A DNA stretch of 22,849 nt from CAYYMD01 sp964480425 (GTDB lineage Bacteria; Planctomycetota; Phycisphaerae; SM23-33). The notes below the pieces were generated by a model. That model did not search any database and was not told the origin of the DNA. It saw only the letters and a list, made by a program, of their open reading frames with translations. The stretch covers positions 1 to 22,849 of the forward strand of contig CAYZPY010000023.1 in assembly GCA_964480425.1 (NCBI GenBank), read 5' to 3'. Below, piece after piece: positions 15,226-22,849 of the stretch (position 1 is the first letter of the stretch; every line of letters begins with the position of its first letter). Position numbers and translations under genes: made by a program.

Positions 15226-15879
15226 GTGGAATTGACCAGAAAGTGGTGCATGCGGATGAAGATCCGGGGGGATCTTCGGTTTTTATCTCACGCCCAGACG
15301 ATGCGTGCGGTAATCCAGACCGCCATACGCGCCGGTTTGCCGCTGAAGTACACCGGGGGTTACAATCCCCGCCCGGTCGTTTCGCTGGTGTGCCCCAGGC
15401 CTGTGGGGGTGTCAAGCCGGTGCGACCTGGTCGTGATGTCGCTGAACGGCGATATGGAATCAGACCGATTGCTGGACATGATGAACCACGGTTTGCCGCA
15501 GGGCATGACGTTCACCCAGGCAGAAGTCCCCGGCGGGCGGCGAACGCCCCGACCAAGAAGCGCCGAGTACGAGATGGAGCTGGACGACGAGATTCGCCCG
15601 AATGTGGAATCGGCCGTCGAAAAGCTCCACCGTCGTCAGGAATGGAGCGTTGAAAGAATAGTTTCTTCCAAAGGCCGCGGGCGACGGCGCACCACAAGGC
15701 GCATCGACCTGAAGGCAATGGTCAAGGAACTGGAAGTGGTCAACGGGCGTCTTAAGATGACGCTGGCGCCCCGGGGCGACCTGTGGGCCAGGCCCGGAGA
15801 AGTGCTGGAACTGATCGGCATGGACGGGCGGGCCGACCTGGCGGGCGTGGAGCGCACAGCGGTGGAGTACGAATTTTAA
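15226..15879 (+). CDS. DUF2344 (TIGR03936-type) protein, stand-alone
   Basis: The 217-residue product matches the domain usually joined to, or next to, a B12-binding radical SAM protein. The N-terminal part has FLSHAQTMRAVIQTAIRAGLP and then KYTGGYNPRPVVSLVCPRPVGVSS, which is the family's recognisable core. GTG 15226 is preceded by AAGGGAA, nine nucleotides away, overlapping the ptsI stop. The biochemical role of the family is unknown. In other bacteria it neighbours RNase G and the rplU ribosomal protein operon; here rng follows after 49 nt. No radical SAM partner is in the window, so the fusion partner must be separate or missing. Confidence 0.85.
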   Translation: MELTRKWCMRMKIRGDLRFLSHAQTMRAVIQTAIRAGLPLKYTGGYNPRPVVSLVCPRPVGVSSRCDLVVMSLNGDMESDRLLDMMNHGLPQGMTFTQAEVPGGRRTPRPRSAEYEMELDDEIRPNVESAVEKLHRRQEWSVERIVSSKGRGRRRTTRRIDLKAMVKELEVVNGRLKMTLAPRGDLWARPGEVLELIGMDGRADLAGVERTAVEYEF

Positions 15880-15928
15880 ACACGATGCCGGACGAAATCC
15901 GGCCTGAGGAAATCAAGAGCAGCTGAAT

Positions 15929-17599
15929 ATGCCAAAAGAAATGTTAATCAACATGATCGAGGGGTACGAGTGCCGAATCGCCATAGTTAACGACGGCACG
16001 CTTGAGGAATTGTACATCGAGCGTGCGTCGAACATATCCATAGCCGGGAACATCTACAAGGGCAGGGTGACCAACGTGGAGAAGTCCATCCAGGCGGCGT
16101 TTGTCGATTTCGGTGGCAGCAGGAACGGATTTCTGCACGTTTCCGACGTTCATCCGAAATTTTTCCCCAAGGGCAGGCGTGTATCCGAATCGGTGGGGCG
16201 CAAGCAGTCTCGCGAGAGCCGCCCCTCCATACAGGAATGCCTCAAGCCTGGCATGGAACTCCTGGTGCAAGTCAGCAAGGAGGGGATAGGCACCAAGGGC
16301 CCCACGCTGACGTCGTACATGTCCATACCCGGGCGACTGCTGGTGATGATGCCGGGCATGGCCAAGATGGGCATCTCCCGCAAGATCGAGGACGAAGAGG
16401 AGCGCGCCAAGGCGCGTTCGGTGCTTTCGGAAATAAAGCGCCCCGAGAATGTCGGATACATTGTGCGCACCGCGGCCCTGGGAAAACCCAAGAACGACCT
16501 GAGGCGCGACATGCACTACCTCAACCGCCTCTGGAAAGTCATCAACAACAGGATCAACAGCACGCACGCCCCGGCGACGATATACCAGGAGTCCGACCTG
16601 GTCACCAGGACTCTGAGGGACATCTATAACACGGACATAGACAGAATCATCTGCGACAAGAAGAACGTTGCCAAAAGGGTGCGGGAATTCCTCGACGTGG
16701 CGATGCCGCGGACCAAGAACATTATCGAACTGTATGACGGCAAGGCGGGACTGTTCTACGATGCAGGACTGGAGGACGAAATAGACAAGGCGTTCAACAG
16801 GACCGTGGACCTGCCGTCCGGCGGCTCGATTGTGATAGACCAGACAGAGGCGCTGGTGGCCATTGACATCAATACCGGCAGGTCCAGGGAGCATTCCGAC
16901 GCCGAGACCAACGCCACTAAAACTAACCTCGAGGCGACCGGGGAAATCGCCCGCCAGTTGCGCCTGCGCGACCTGGGCGGGCTGGTGGTGATCGACTTTA
17001 TCGACATGAAATCGTCCAGGAACCAGCGCGACGTCGAAAAGGTGTTTCGCAAGGCGATAAAGCCGGACCGCGCGAAAACCAAGCTTCTGCGCATGAGCAG
17101 TTTCGCACTGTTGGAGATGACCCGCCAGAGGATTCGCCCTTCGCTCAAGACCAGCATCTACAACCAGTGCCCGCGCTGCCGGGGAAGCGGGATGATCCAG
17201 TCGCCCGAGACGCAGGCGCTGGAGGTGCTCCGCCGCGCACAGGCGGCCAGCGCCAACGGAAAGGTCACGAAAATCGAGATCCACGCCGACGCCGAGACGA
17301 CCGATTTCGTCAACAATAAACTGAGGGACAAGCTTTCCGAAATCGAGCAGGCAACGGGCAAGAAAATATCGGTCTACACGGACGTGAACCTGCCCGCCGG
17401 CAGCGTGGAGATAAATCCAACCGACCAGCGGGGCGGAAACATCGAATGGGGCCAAAAACCGTCCAAAGGCCAAAAAATCAAGACCGTCAGGTACGACCAG
17501 GCGGATATGGAAAAAAGCCCAAAATCCAAATCCCGCAGGAGGTCCAAAAGGTCTCGACGAAGGAAAAAGAACAAGGGCAAGGATAATAAAAACAATTAG
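15929..17599 (+). CDS. rng: Ribonuclease E/G family endoribonuclease
   Basis: The 556-residue product has the RNase G layout. An S1 RNA-binding domain (about 35-140) opens GNIYKGRVTNVEKSIQAAFVDFG and contains the usual insert. The catalytic region carries Asp313 in AIDINTG and Asp356 in VVIDFIDM, 43 residues apart as in E. coli RNase E. The zinc-link CPRC has Cys414 and Cys417. It cleaves single-stranded RNA in rRNA maturation and mRNA decay. There is no long scaffold domain as in RNase E; instead the last 40 residues are very rich in Lys, Arg and Ser and probably bind RNA. ATG 15929 is used, but ATG 15941 matches the family's MLIN start and is also possible. The ribosome binding site is weak. 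Confidence 0.94.
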   Translation: MPKEMLINMIEGYECRIAIVNDGTLEELYIERASNISIAGNIYKGRVTNVEKSIQAAFVDFGGSRNGFLHVSDVHPKFFPKGRRVSESVGRKQSRESRPSIQECLKPGMELLVQVSKEGIGTKGPTLTSYMSIPGRLLVMMPGMAKMGISRKIEDEEERAKARSVLSEIKRPENVGYIVRTAALGKPKNDLRRDMHYLNRLWKVINNRINSTHAPATIYQESDLVTRTLRDIYNTDIDRIICDKKNVAKRVREFLDVAMPRTKNIIELYDGKAGLFYDAGLEDEIDKAFNRTVDLPSGGSIVIDQTEALVAIDINTGRSREHSDAETNATKTNLEATGEIARQLRLRDLGGLVVIDFIDMKSSRNQRDVEKVFRKAIKPDRAKTKLLRMSSFALLEMTRQRIRPSLKTSIYNQCPRCRGSGMIQSPETQALEVLRRAQAASANGKVTKIEIHADAETTDFVNNKLRDKLSEIEQATGKKISVYTDVNLPAGSVEINPTDQRGGNIEWGQKPSKGQKIKTVRYDQADMEKSPKSKSRRRSKRSRRRKKNKGKDNKNN

Positions 17600-17689
17600 T
17601 CAGGCCCGTATCCCGCAAGTCGGCGGGGTGTAAAAATATTCGAAACTCGTACGACATGCGGAGGGAATCATCGCGTAGATGCAGGCGCG

Positions 17690-17720
17690 GCCCGGACCGA
17701 ATGAATCGCCGGGGCTTTTT
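17690..17720 (+). terminator. Likely rho-independent terminator after rng
   Basis: CCCGG (17691-17695) pairs with CCGGG (17709-17713), and CGA (17698-17700) with TCG (17706-17708) inside. GC and then five T follow. It lies about 95 nt after the rng stop and ends the rightward operon ahead of the convergent nadB gene. Confidence 0.5.
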
Positions 17721-17831
17721 GACGTACACCGTTCGAGAATGTCGGCGGCTTTGACGGCAATTGTGTGCGCAAGCCGACCAGGCGGGCGGGGCATCTGTAC
17801 ATCCTACCGGACAAGTGACTTTGAGATCTTA

Positions 17832-19469
17832 TCAATCGGACGGACCGTTACGGCGCAGTTCCTGGTGTCTTGCCCATTGCGGGTCGCTGTTGGGGTAATC
17901 CTCCCGGAGGTGCACGCCGCGTGATTCCGTGCGCAGAAGGGCGCATCGGCCGATTATATAAGCGACGGTCAGCATGTTCTGGATTTCCCATCCGTCCTGC
18001 GCCCAGAACTCTTTATCCAGCACGTACCTTCCCCAGAAAGAAATAATCTCCACGGTCTCTTTGAGCCGGTCGCCGTGTCTTGCGATTCCGACATTCCTCC
18101 ACATAAGCGAGCGGAGGGAATTTCTGATGTCGGTAAGGTCCAGCTCGGTGCGCTGCGACTGCTCGTTGGAGAAGTCTAAGAGCCGCGGGGTGAGTCTGTT
18201 CTTCTCGTCGGCGGCTTCCGCCCCGGCCAGTTCGCCGCATCGCTGTCCGAATATCAGCGCCTCGGTGAGACTGTTGGACGCCAGGCGATTTGCGCCGTGC
18301 AGGCCCGTGCAGGCCGTTTCCCCGCAGGCGTACAGTGCGTCCAGGGCGGTCCGCCCTTCGGCGTCGCTGCGCACCCCGCCGATCATGTAGTGCGCGGCGG
18401 GGCGCACCGGGATAAGGTCGGTGGCTGCGTTTATGCCGAACGAACGGCATATACGGTCTATGTGGGGGAACCGCCGAGCGAATTTTTCCGAGCCGAGGTG
18501 GCGGACGTCCAGAAATACGTGCGTGAAGTTTGTCTTTCTTGTCTGTTCGTGGATTGCCCTGCATACGACGTCGCGCGGCGCCAGTTCGCCCATTTCGTGA
18601 TAGTCGTTCATAAATCGCCGCCCCTTGCGGTCCACCAGATATGCGCCTTCGCCCCTGACCGCTTCGGATATAAGCGACCTCGTTGCCCCGGCGACGTACA
18701 GCGTGGTGGGGTGGAACTGCATCATCTCGGCGTCGGATATGGGCGCCCCCGCCCTAAAACCCATCGCTATACCGTCGGCGGTGGCGCAGGACGGGTTCGT
18801 GCTTTCGCGCCAGAGCGTTCCCGCCCCGCCCGAGGCCAGGATAGTCCGCCCGGCCAGTATCATCTGGATGCCGTATCTCTGATTGTAAGTTATGGCGCCC
18901 AGGCACGTGGCGCCGTCGCCGCCTTCGGGCGGGTCGGTCAGCAGGTCGATGGCGAAGCATTCCTCGAATATTTTAATATTTTCTGCCTGTGTGGCCCTTT
19001 TAACAAGCACGTCGGACAGCGCCTTGCCGGTCGCGTCGCCCCCGGCGTGGACGATTCTGCTGGCGCCGTGCCCGCCTTCCCGTCCCAGCAGGAACTCGCC
19101 GTTTCGTGAATCGAACCTCACGCCCCAATCGTGCATCTGCCTGATGTGTTGCGGCGCGGCGGTGATTACCTTGCGCACGACCTGTTCGTCGCACATTCCG
19201 CATCCGGTTTTTACGGTATCGCTGATGTGGTCTTCAAGCGAATCGCTGGCCGCCATCACCCCCGCCAGCCCGCCCTGGGCGTAATACGTGTTGGACTCCT
19301 CGAACGGGCGCTTGGTGATAAGTATGACCTGGCAGTGCTCGGCGGCCTCGATTGCTGCGCGGAGCCCCGCCGCCCCCGAGCCGATCACCAGCACGTCGGT
19401 GAATATGTGAGGCAGGCTGCGGGCCGAAAAACTGATCAGGTAGCGGCGCTTGCCGTATATTCCTTCCAT
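17832..19469 (-). CDS. nadB: L-aspartate oxidase
   Basis: The 545-residue flavoprotein has the NadB order of motifs. The FAD-binding GSGAAG is at 30-35. It continues with the NTYYAQGGLAGV segment and the region REGGHGASRIVHAGGDATG. EMMQFHPTTLY and a following YLVDRKGRRFMNDYHEMGELAPRD-type stretch belong to the fumarate reductase-like catalytic domain. YMIGGVRSDAEGRTAL and LHGANRLASNSLTEALIFG close the FAD domain. It oxidises L-aspartate to iminoaspartate, which NadA turns into quinolinate. nadA and nadC are not here. The ATG at 19469 lacks a Shine-Dalgarno; octamer repeats lie in the leader. It converges on rng and diverges from the M42 gene. Confidence 0.95.
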   Translation of the reverse strand: MEGIYGKRRYLISFSARSLPHIFTDVLVIGSGAAGLRAAIEAAEHCQVILITKRPFEESNTYYAQGGLAGVMAASDSLEDHISDTVKTGCGMCDEQVVRKVITAAPQHIRQMHDWGVRFDSRNGEFLLGREGGHGASRIVHAGGDATGKALSDVLVKRATQAENIKIFEECFAIDLLTDPPEGGDGATCLGAITYNQRYGIQMILAGRTILASGGAGTLWRESTNPSCATADGIAMGFRAGAPISDAEMMQFHPTTLYVAGATRSLISEAVRGEGAYLVDRKGRRFMNDYHEMGELAPRDVVCRAIHEQTRKTNFTHVFLDVRHLGSEKFARRFPHIDRICRSFGINAATDLIPVRPAAHYMIGGVRSDAEGRTALDALYACGETACTGLHGANRLASNSLTEALIFGQRCGELAGAEAADEKNRLTPRLLDFSNEQSQRTELDLTDIRNSLRSLMWRNVGIARHGDRLKETVEIISFWGRYVLDKEFWAQDGWEIQNMLTVAYIIGRCALLRTESRGVHLREDYPNSDPQWARHQELRRNGPSD

Positions 19470-19488
19470 GTTTGCCGAGTCTATTGGT

Positions 19489-19520
19489 GTTTTCGTTAAC
19501 TCGTTGATTCGTTGATTAGT
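19489..19520 (-). repeat. Octamer array in the nadB leader
   Basis: On the minus strand it reads ACTAATCA, ACGAATCA, ACGAGTTA and ACGAAAAC, the same order and spacing as the array before etfA. It begins 20 nt upstream of the nadB start. ACTAATCA at its outer end is inverted to the copy at 19582-19589. Confidence 0.85.
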
Positions 19521-19581
19521 CGGGTGTTGGTGTCGGTATTGTGTTTTGAAGTCGCCATGCAGCCGACCGTATCACCAGCCA

Positions 19582-19591
19582 ACTAATCAAC
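19582..19591 (+). repeat. Inverted partner of the nadB-leader octamers
   Basis: ACTAATCAAC is the exact inverse complement of 19511-19520, a perfect 10-bp pair. The 61 nt between the two is the core of a possible small element. Confidence 0.7.
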
Positions 19592-19652
19592 AAACTTTTC
19601 TTGCCTAATCGTTTGGGCGCAATTAATCTACCCTTAATCCGTCCCCAAGTGA

Positions 19653-19658
19653 AAGGAA
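19653..19658 (+). promoter_or_regulatory. Ribosome binding site of the M42 gene
   Basis: AAGGAA lies five nucleotides before ATG 19664. It settles the start there; the open frame reaches back to 19601 without a motif. Confidence 0.65.
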
Positions 19659-19663
19659 ATAAC

Positions 19664-20734
19664 ATGCGCAAGGAATCGATGGAATTTCTCAAGGATTTGC
19701 TGACTTCGCCTTCGCCCAGTGGATACGAATCCGCCGCACAGAAGGTCTGGTGCGATTACGCACGCAAATTCGCCGACGAGGTCCGCACCGACTCCTACGG
19801 AAACGCGGTGGCGGTTCTGAATCCAGACGGCGAGCCGAAGATTATGTTCGACGGGCACGTGGATGAACTGGGCCTCATGGTCAAGCACGTCGACGACAAC
19901 GGATTTGTTTATTTCCAGAACATCGGAGGGGTGGACCCGGCTTTGCTGCGCGGAAAGCGCGTGGACATCCACTCCGCAAAGGGCAACGTCCGCGGCGTGA
20001 TAGGGGCCGTGCCTATTCATCTTCAGGAGAAGGAGAAGGAGAAGAAGCAACCGAAGATTCACGAATGTTTCATCGACATCGGGGCGCCCGACCGGAAGGC
20101 GGCCCTGAGCCGCGTAGCGGTGGGCGACCCGATAACCTTCACCGACGGTTTCGAGATTCTTGACGGCAATCTGGGCGTGGCGCGTGGATTCGACAACCGC
20201 ATAGGCACCTGGACGGTCGTCGAGGCGATGCGTCTGGCCGCTCGCGCCAAGAGCAAACTCAATTGCGCCATATACGCGTGCAGCAGCGTCCAGGAGGAGG
20301 TCGGGTTGTTCGGTGCGGCGATGAACGTATTTAACGTGCAGCCCGGGGCCGCGGTTATCGTCGACGTCACCCACGCCACCGACGTGCCGGGGATTAACGT
20401 CAAGCAGCACGGGCAGGTCAAACTGTCCCAGGGACCGACGGTGAGCGTCGGACGGGAAAACCACCCGCTTATAGTCCAGCGCCTGCGGAAAATCGCTGCC
20501 CGCAAAAAGATTAAAATCCAAACCGAGACTTACACCACCCGCGGAGGCACCGACGCGCTGGCGATATTCACAAAACAGGGCGGGATTCCGTCGGCCGTTG
20601 TCGGAATACCCAATCGCTACATGCACACGACAGTCGAAACGCTCGACCTCAACGACGCTCAGCGGGGCGCGGAGCTTCTGGCCGCCTTCGCCGCCGACCT
20701 CAAGGAGGGCGAGAAATTCAAAGTGAATGTGTGA
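19664..20734 (+). CDS. M42 family metallo-aminopeptidase
   Basis: The product is 356 residues from ATG 19664, the usual M42 length. The two-metal ligand set is all present: His65 and the Asp67 next to it in GHVDELG, Asp177 in FDNRIG, the catalytic Glu211 and ligand Glu212 in QEEVG, Asp234 in IVDVTHATD, and His321 near YMHTTVE. These enzymes (tetrahedral aminopeptidases, PepA/FrvX/YsdC-like) trim peptides in the cytoplasm; some were misnamed endoglucanases. A lysine/glutamate-rich loop at about residue 123-132 is an insertion within the domain. The gene lies 6 nt before the SDR gene and is probably co-transcribed with it. Confidence 0.93.
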   Translation: MRKESMEFLKDLLTSPSPSGYESAAQKVWCDYARKFADEVRTDSYGNAVAVLNPDGEPKIMFDGHVDELGLMVKHVDDNGFVYFQNIGGVDPALLRGKRVDIHSAKGNVRGVIGAVPIHLQEKEKEKKQPKIHECFIDIGAPDRKAALSRVAVGDPITFTDGFEILDGNLGVARGFDNRIGTWTVVEAMRLAARAKSKLNCAIYACSSVQEEVGLFGAAMNVFNVQPGAAVIVDVTHATDVPGINVKQHGQVKLSQGPTVSVGRENHPLIVQRLRKIAARKKIKIQTETYTTRGGTDALAIFTKQGGIPSAVVGIPNRYMHTTVETLDLNDAQRGAELLAAFAADLKEGEKFKVNV

Positions 20735-20740
20735 TATGCC

Positions 20741-21472
20741 GTGGCGGAACTTAAAGACAAAATCGCGCTGGTGACCGGCTCTGCGAGGCGCATGGGGCGT
20801 GTCATCGCCCTCGCCCTTGCCGAACGCGGCGCGCATGTCGCCGTTCACTGCGGCCGGTCGATCGACCAGGCGAACAATACCGCCGAGGACATCCGACACA
20901 CAGGAACGCGGGCCGAGGTGTTTCAGGCGGACTTGTCCCAGCCGGGGCAAATTCGGCTTCTCTTCGACGGCATCAAAGACAAATTCGGCAGGATTGATCT
21001 GCTGGTCAACAACGCCGGAGTGTTTCCCCGCACTCCCCTTGGCGAACTCACCGCCGAACAGTGGGACGTGCCCATGGCGATAAACGCCCGCGCGGCCGCG
21101 CTTTGCGTAAGAAGGGCGGGCGAAATAATGCCCCACGGCGGGGCGATAGTGAATATTACCGGCGTGGGCGCAATTCGACCATGGGCGGGATACACGGCCT
21201 ATTGCGCATCGAAGTCGGCCCTTTTGGCTGTGACCAAATCCGCGGCCAGGGCACTGGCGTCGCGCAACATTCGCGTCAACGCCGTGGCGCCGGGCGTCAT
21301 ACAGTTTCCCGATGAGCGGCTCAGCGATACCCAGAACGACACCGTCGGCAAAGTGCCCATGAGGCGCACCGGCTCGCCACAGGACATTGCCGCGACCGTG
21401 GTGTTTCTGTTAACACAGGATTACATCACAGGACAGTGCCTCTGCGTGGACGGCGGCTGGAGCGTTGCGTAA
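20741..21472 (+). CDS. SDR oxidoreductase, pteridine reductase-like
   Basis: The 243-residue product is a classical short-chain dehydrogenase/reductase. It has the cofactor motif TGSARRMG (residues of about 13-20) and LVNNAG. The catalytic Tyr154 and Lys158 lie in YCASK. The C-terminal VDGGWS is typical. The RRMG followed by a His and RS, as in PTR1/FolM, and GYTAYCASK suggest a pteridine reductase-like branch that reduces dihydrobiopterin or dihydrofolate using NADPH. At the place of the catalytic Ser (or Asp in PTR1) the sequence reads NITG with Gly141, so the enzyme is atypical. A fabG-like role is possible but there is no fatty-acid context. GTG 20741 is the start that gives the family N terminus. 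Confidence 0.82.
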   Translation: MAELKDKIALVTGSARRMGRVIALALAERGAHVAVHCGRSIDQANNTAEDIRHTGTRAEVFQADLSQPGQIRLLFDGIKDKFGRIDLLVNNAGVFPRTPLGELTAEQWDVPMAINARAAALCVRRAGEIMPHGGAIVNITGVGAIRPWAGYTAYCASKSALLAVTKSAARALASRNIRVNAVAPGVIQFPDERLSDTQNDTVGKVPMRRTGSPQDIAATVVFLLTQDYITGQCLCVDGGWSVA

Positions 21473-21493
21473 CGGATGAATAATTCAGAGTTG

Positions 21494-21508
21494 CCTGCCT
21501 GCGGTAGG
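21494..21508. other. Compact hairpin between converging genes
   Basis: CCTGCC (21494-21499), loop TGC, and GGTAGG (21503-21508) can form six pairs, one of them G-T. It lies in the 39-nt gap between the converging SDR and LysR genes and could end either transcript or be a dispersed repeat. No T run follows on either strand. Confidence 0.35.
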
Positions 21509-21511
21509 ATA

Positions 21512-22396
21512 TCACGGCTTTTTGCGCAGCAGTGAGAGGAATTCCTTCTCGGCCGGTCCGGGCGCCTTTCCCTTGCGGCGGACGATTCCGATGCTCCGCT
21601 GCCACTTTTTCGGCTCGCGGAACCTTACGTAGACCAGGTCGCCCCGTTCGGCATCTCGCTGCACGTTGTCGCGAGGCAGGATGCTGATCCCCGCCTCGAC
21701 CTCCACAGCGCGCTTGACCGTTTCTATATTGTCGAACGCCAGATTGATCTGCACAGAAACATTCTCGTCCTTTAGATATTTATCGATGTGCTTTCGCGTC
21801 GGTATGTTCTGGTCGAAGGCAATGAACTGCCGACCCTGGAGTTCCCCGGGCGATATGGATTTTCGTCCGGCCAGGGGATGCCCCGGCCAGCATACCATCA
21901 CCAGTTCCTCGGTTGTCAGCGGTACGACCTCGATGCTCCGCTGCTTCTGGGGATAGGCGACCACGCCGAGGTCCATTTCCCCGCTGATGACGGCGTTGTA
22001 TATTCTTGACCACCTGGTGTATTCGACGTGCAGGTTGACCTCCGTGTGCGCGCGTATGAATCTGCGGATGTACGGATTGAGCATGTAAAATCCGACCGAG
22101 TATATGGTGCCCACGCGCAGGACGCCCCGCACCGACGCAGCCGCCGAGCGTATCTCGCCGAGCATGTGCTCGTACCTTCGCAATATGTCCATCGCGCCCT
22201 GGTGGAACGCCACCCCCGCCTCGGTGGGCTCGATGAATCCCCCGCCGCGGGAAATCAGTTGTACGCCGAATTCCTGCTCGAGTTTGGCCAACTGCTGCGA
22301 GACCGCCGATTGCGAAATGTAATTAATCTCGGCGGCCTTGGAAAAACTCCCCATCTCCACCATGTCGCAGAATATTTTGAGGACTTGTATATTCAT
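21512..22396 (-). CDS. LysR-type transcriptional regulator
   Basis: The product is 294 residues from ATG 22396. The winged helix-turn-helix occupies about residues 1-60: MNIQVLKIFCDMVEMG, SFSKAAEINYISQSAVSQQLAKLEQEFG and a PTEAG wing. The effector domain follows (about 90-290), with GVLRVGTIYSVGFYML and DLGVVAYPQK, in the CysL/CbbR-like range. Target genes and inducer are not evident. A frame open up to 22471 would add 25 residues before the HTH, which is unusual for the family, so 22396 is preferred; no ribosome binding site precedes it. It lies on the same strand as the kinase gene to its right. Confidence 0.9.
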   Translation of the reverse strand: MNIQVLKIFCDMVEMGSFSKAAEINYISQSAVSQQLAKLEQEFGVQLISRGGGFIEPTEAGVAFHQGAMDILRRYEHMLGEIRSAAASVRGVLRVGTIYSVGFYMLNPYIRRFIRAHTEVNLHVEYTRWSRIYNAVISGEMDLGVVAYPQKQRSIEVVPLTTEELVMVCWPGHPLAGRKSISPGELQGRQFIAFDQNIPTRKHIDKYLKDENVSVQINLAFDNIETVKRAVEVEAGISILPRDNVQRDAERGDLVYVRFREPKKWQRSIGIVRRKGKAPGPAEKEFLSLLRKKP

Positions 22397-22504
22397 TGTC
22401 CGCGCCGAAATGTTATCAGTAATATTAATCCGATCCACAAAGAGTTTAATCTCTCTAATGCAGCCACGCAACTGCGGCGTGATTAACTTCTCCCGGCGCA
22501 GGGG

Positions 22505-22849
22505 CTATTTTTCAATCGTCACAAGTTCGTCGCATTCGTCTTCGTCGGGCGGCTGGAGGATGTCCAGATAGTGCTGCGTTGCCTGGTGCATTTTTTCCGT
22601 ATCGAGCGTGGGATGGTTCTTTCGGGCGGCAATGCGGCGCAGGCACTTGTCCCTTGGAACGTCGAAAAAGACGATTTTAATCCGGTATCCCCGCCGCCTG
22701 GCGGCGCGTTCGAACTGCACGCGCTGGTTTTTGAGCGGATTCATGCGATCTATCACGATGCGCCCGACGCCCTCGTCCAGCAGGCGCTTGTAATGCTCCA
22801 GCAGCGGGCCGAAACGGCGGGGGCCCTCATCCTGGGAAACGCGCGTGTG
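22505..22849 (-). CDS. P-loop kinase-like ATPase, 5' end outside the window
   Basis: Only the last 114 residues are inside the window. They open with RVSQDEGPRRF, then VIDRMNPLKNQR, then RGYRIKIVFF near VPRDKCLRRIAARKNHPTL. This order (a QDE loop after the missing Walker A, a DRxNP...QR motif and an RxxxR lid) matches the AAA_33/polynucleotide kinase-like group, which includes RNA 5'-kinases and tRNA ligase kinase domains. The Walker A, needed to prove kinase activity, is beyond the right edge. The C terminus is acidic. The family is likely, the substrate is unknown. The gene is followed after 108 nt by the LysR gene on the same strand. Confidence 0.68.
   Translation of the reverse strand, partial: HTRVSQDEGPRRFGPLLEHYKRLLDEGVGRIVIDRMNPLKNQRVQFERAARRRGYRIKIVFFDVPRDKCLRRIAARKNHPTLDTEKMHQATQHYLDILQPPDEDECDELVTIEK

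Noticed and set aside
13892..15415. A 507-codon open frame antisense to ptsI
   Set aside because: It is a shadow of a complete enzyme I gene with its active-site motifs.
15944..17473. A 509-codon open frame antisense to rng
   Set aside because: The plus strand encodes a complete RNase G with all catalytic residues; the antisense protein looks like nothing known.
17721..17831. Gene or small RNA between the rng terminator and nadB
   Set aside because: No frame with a family match and no convincing promoter; it appears to be a plain convergent gap.
18297..19109. A 270-codon forward frame inside nadB
   Set aside because: nadB on the opposite strand is complete with family motifs; the forward frame is a by-product.
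19634..21136. A 500-codon open frame antisense to the M42 and SDR genes
   Set aside because: It spans two well-supported genes and the junction between them and shows no motif.

Overview
This is a GC-rich, densely coding bacterial chromosome segment. Gene content and style suggest the Planctomycetota, probably a Phycisphaerae-like lineage. The pointers are a FlgI-like lipoprotein with no flagellar neighbours, patchy Shine-Dalgarno use, a four-helix-bundle (S23/IVS-type) remnant between genes, and a DUF2344 gene beside RNase G. The taxon is an inference; the window holds no rRNA or other marker that settles it. I see no tRNA, rRNA, CRISPR array, complete transposase or phage gene.

Layout, left to right. 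(1) 238-5673: a FlgI-like lipoprotein gene, then smc. (2) 5697-11183: a well-formed sigma70-type promoter followed by etfB, etfA, a ~600-residue acyl-CoA dehydrogenase and an orphan ABC-type sugar permease. The flavoprotein would carry electrons for the dehydrogenase. A ~355-bp insert fills the whole gap between etfB and etfA; it is bounded by inverted octamer repeats and contains a decayed S23-type gene. (3) 11253-17599: DUF502 membrane protein, hpf, ptsN, ptsH, ptsI, DUF2344 and rng, all on the plus strand. This groups ribosome hibernation, a nitrogen-type PTS phosphorelay without sugar permeases, and RNA processing. A likely terminator lies at 17690-17720. (4) 17832-19469, minus strand: nadB (L-aspartate oxidase, first step of NAD synthesis). 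(5) 19664-21472: an M42 metallo-aminopeptidase and an SDR oxidoreductase resembling pteridine reductases, 6 nt apart. (6) 21512-22849, minus strand: a LysR-type regulator and the 3' part of a P-loop kinase gene that runs off the window.

Most of the window is housekeeping. The most unusual signal is a family of AC-N-(A/G)-A-T-C-A octamer repeats. They bracket the insert between etfB and etfA and recur, with a 10-bp inverted repeat, in the divergent nadB/M42 intergenic region. The two sites look like copies of one small element: one carries a broken S23-type gene and the other carries only a 61-nt core. In both cases the array lies in the leader of a gene (etfA, nadB) that has no visible Shine-Dalgarno sequence.
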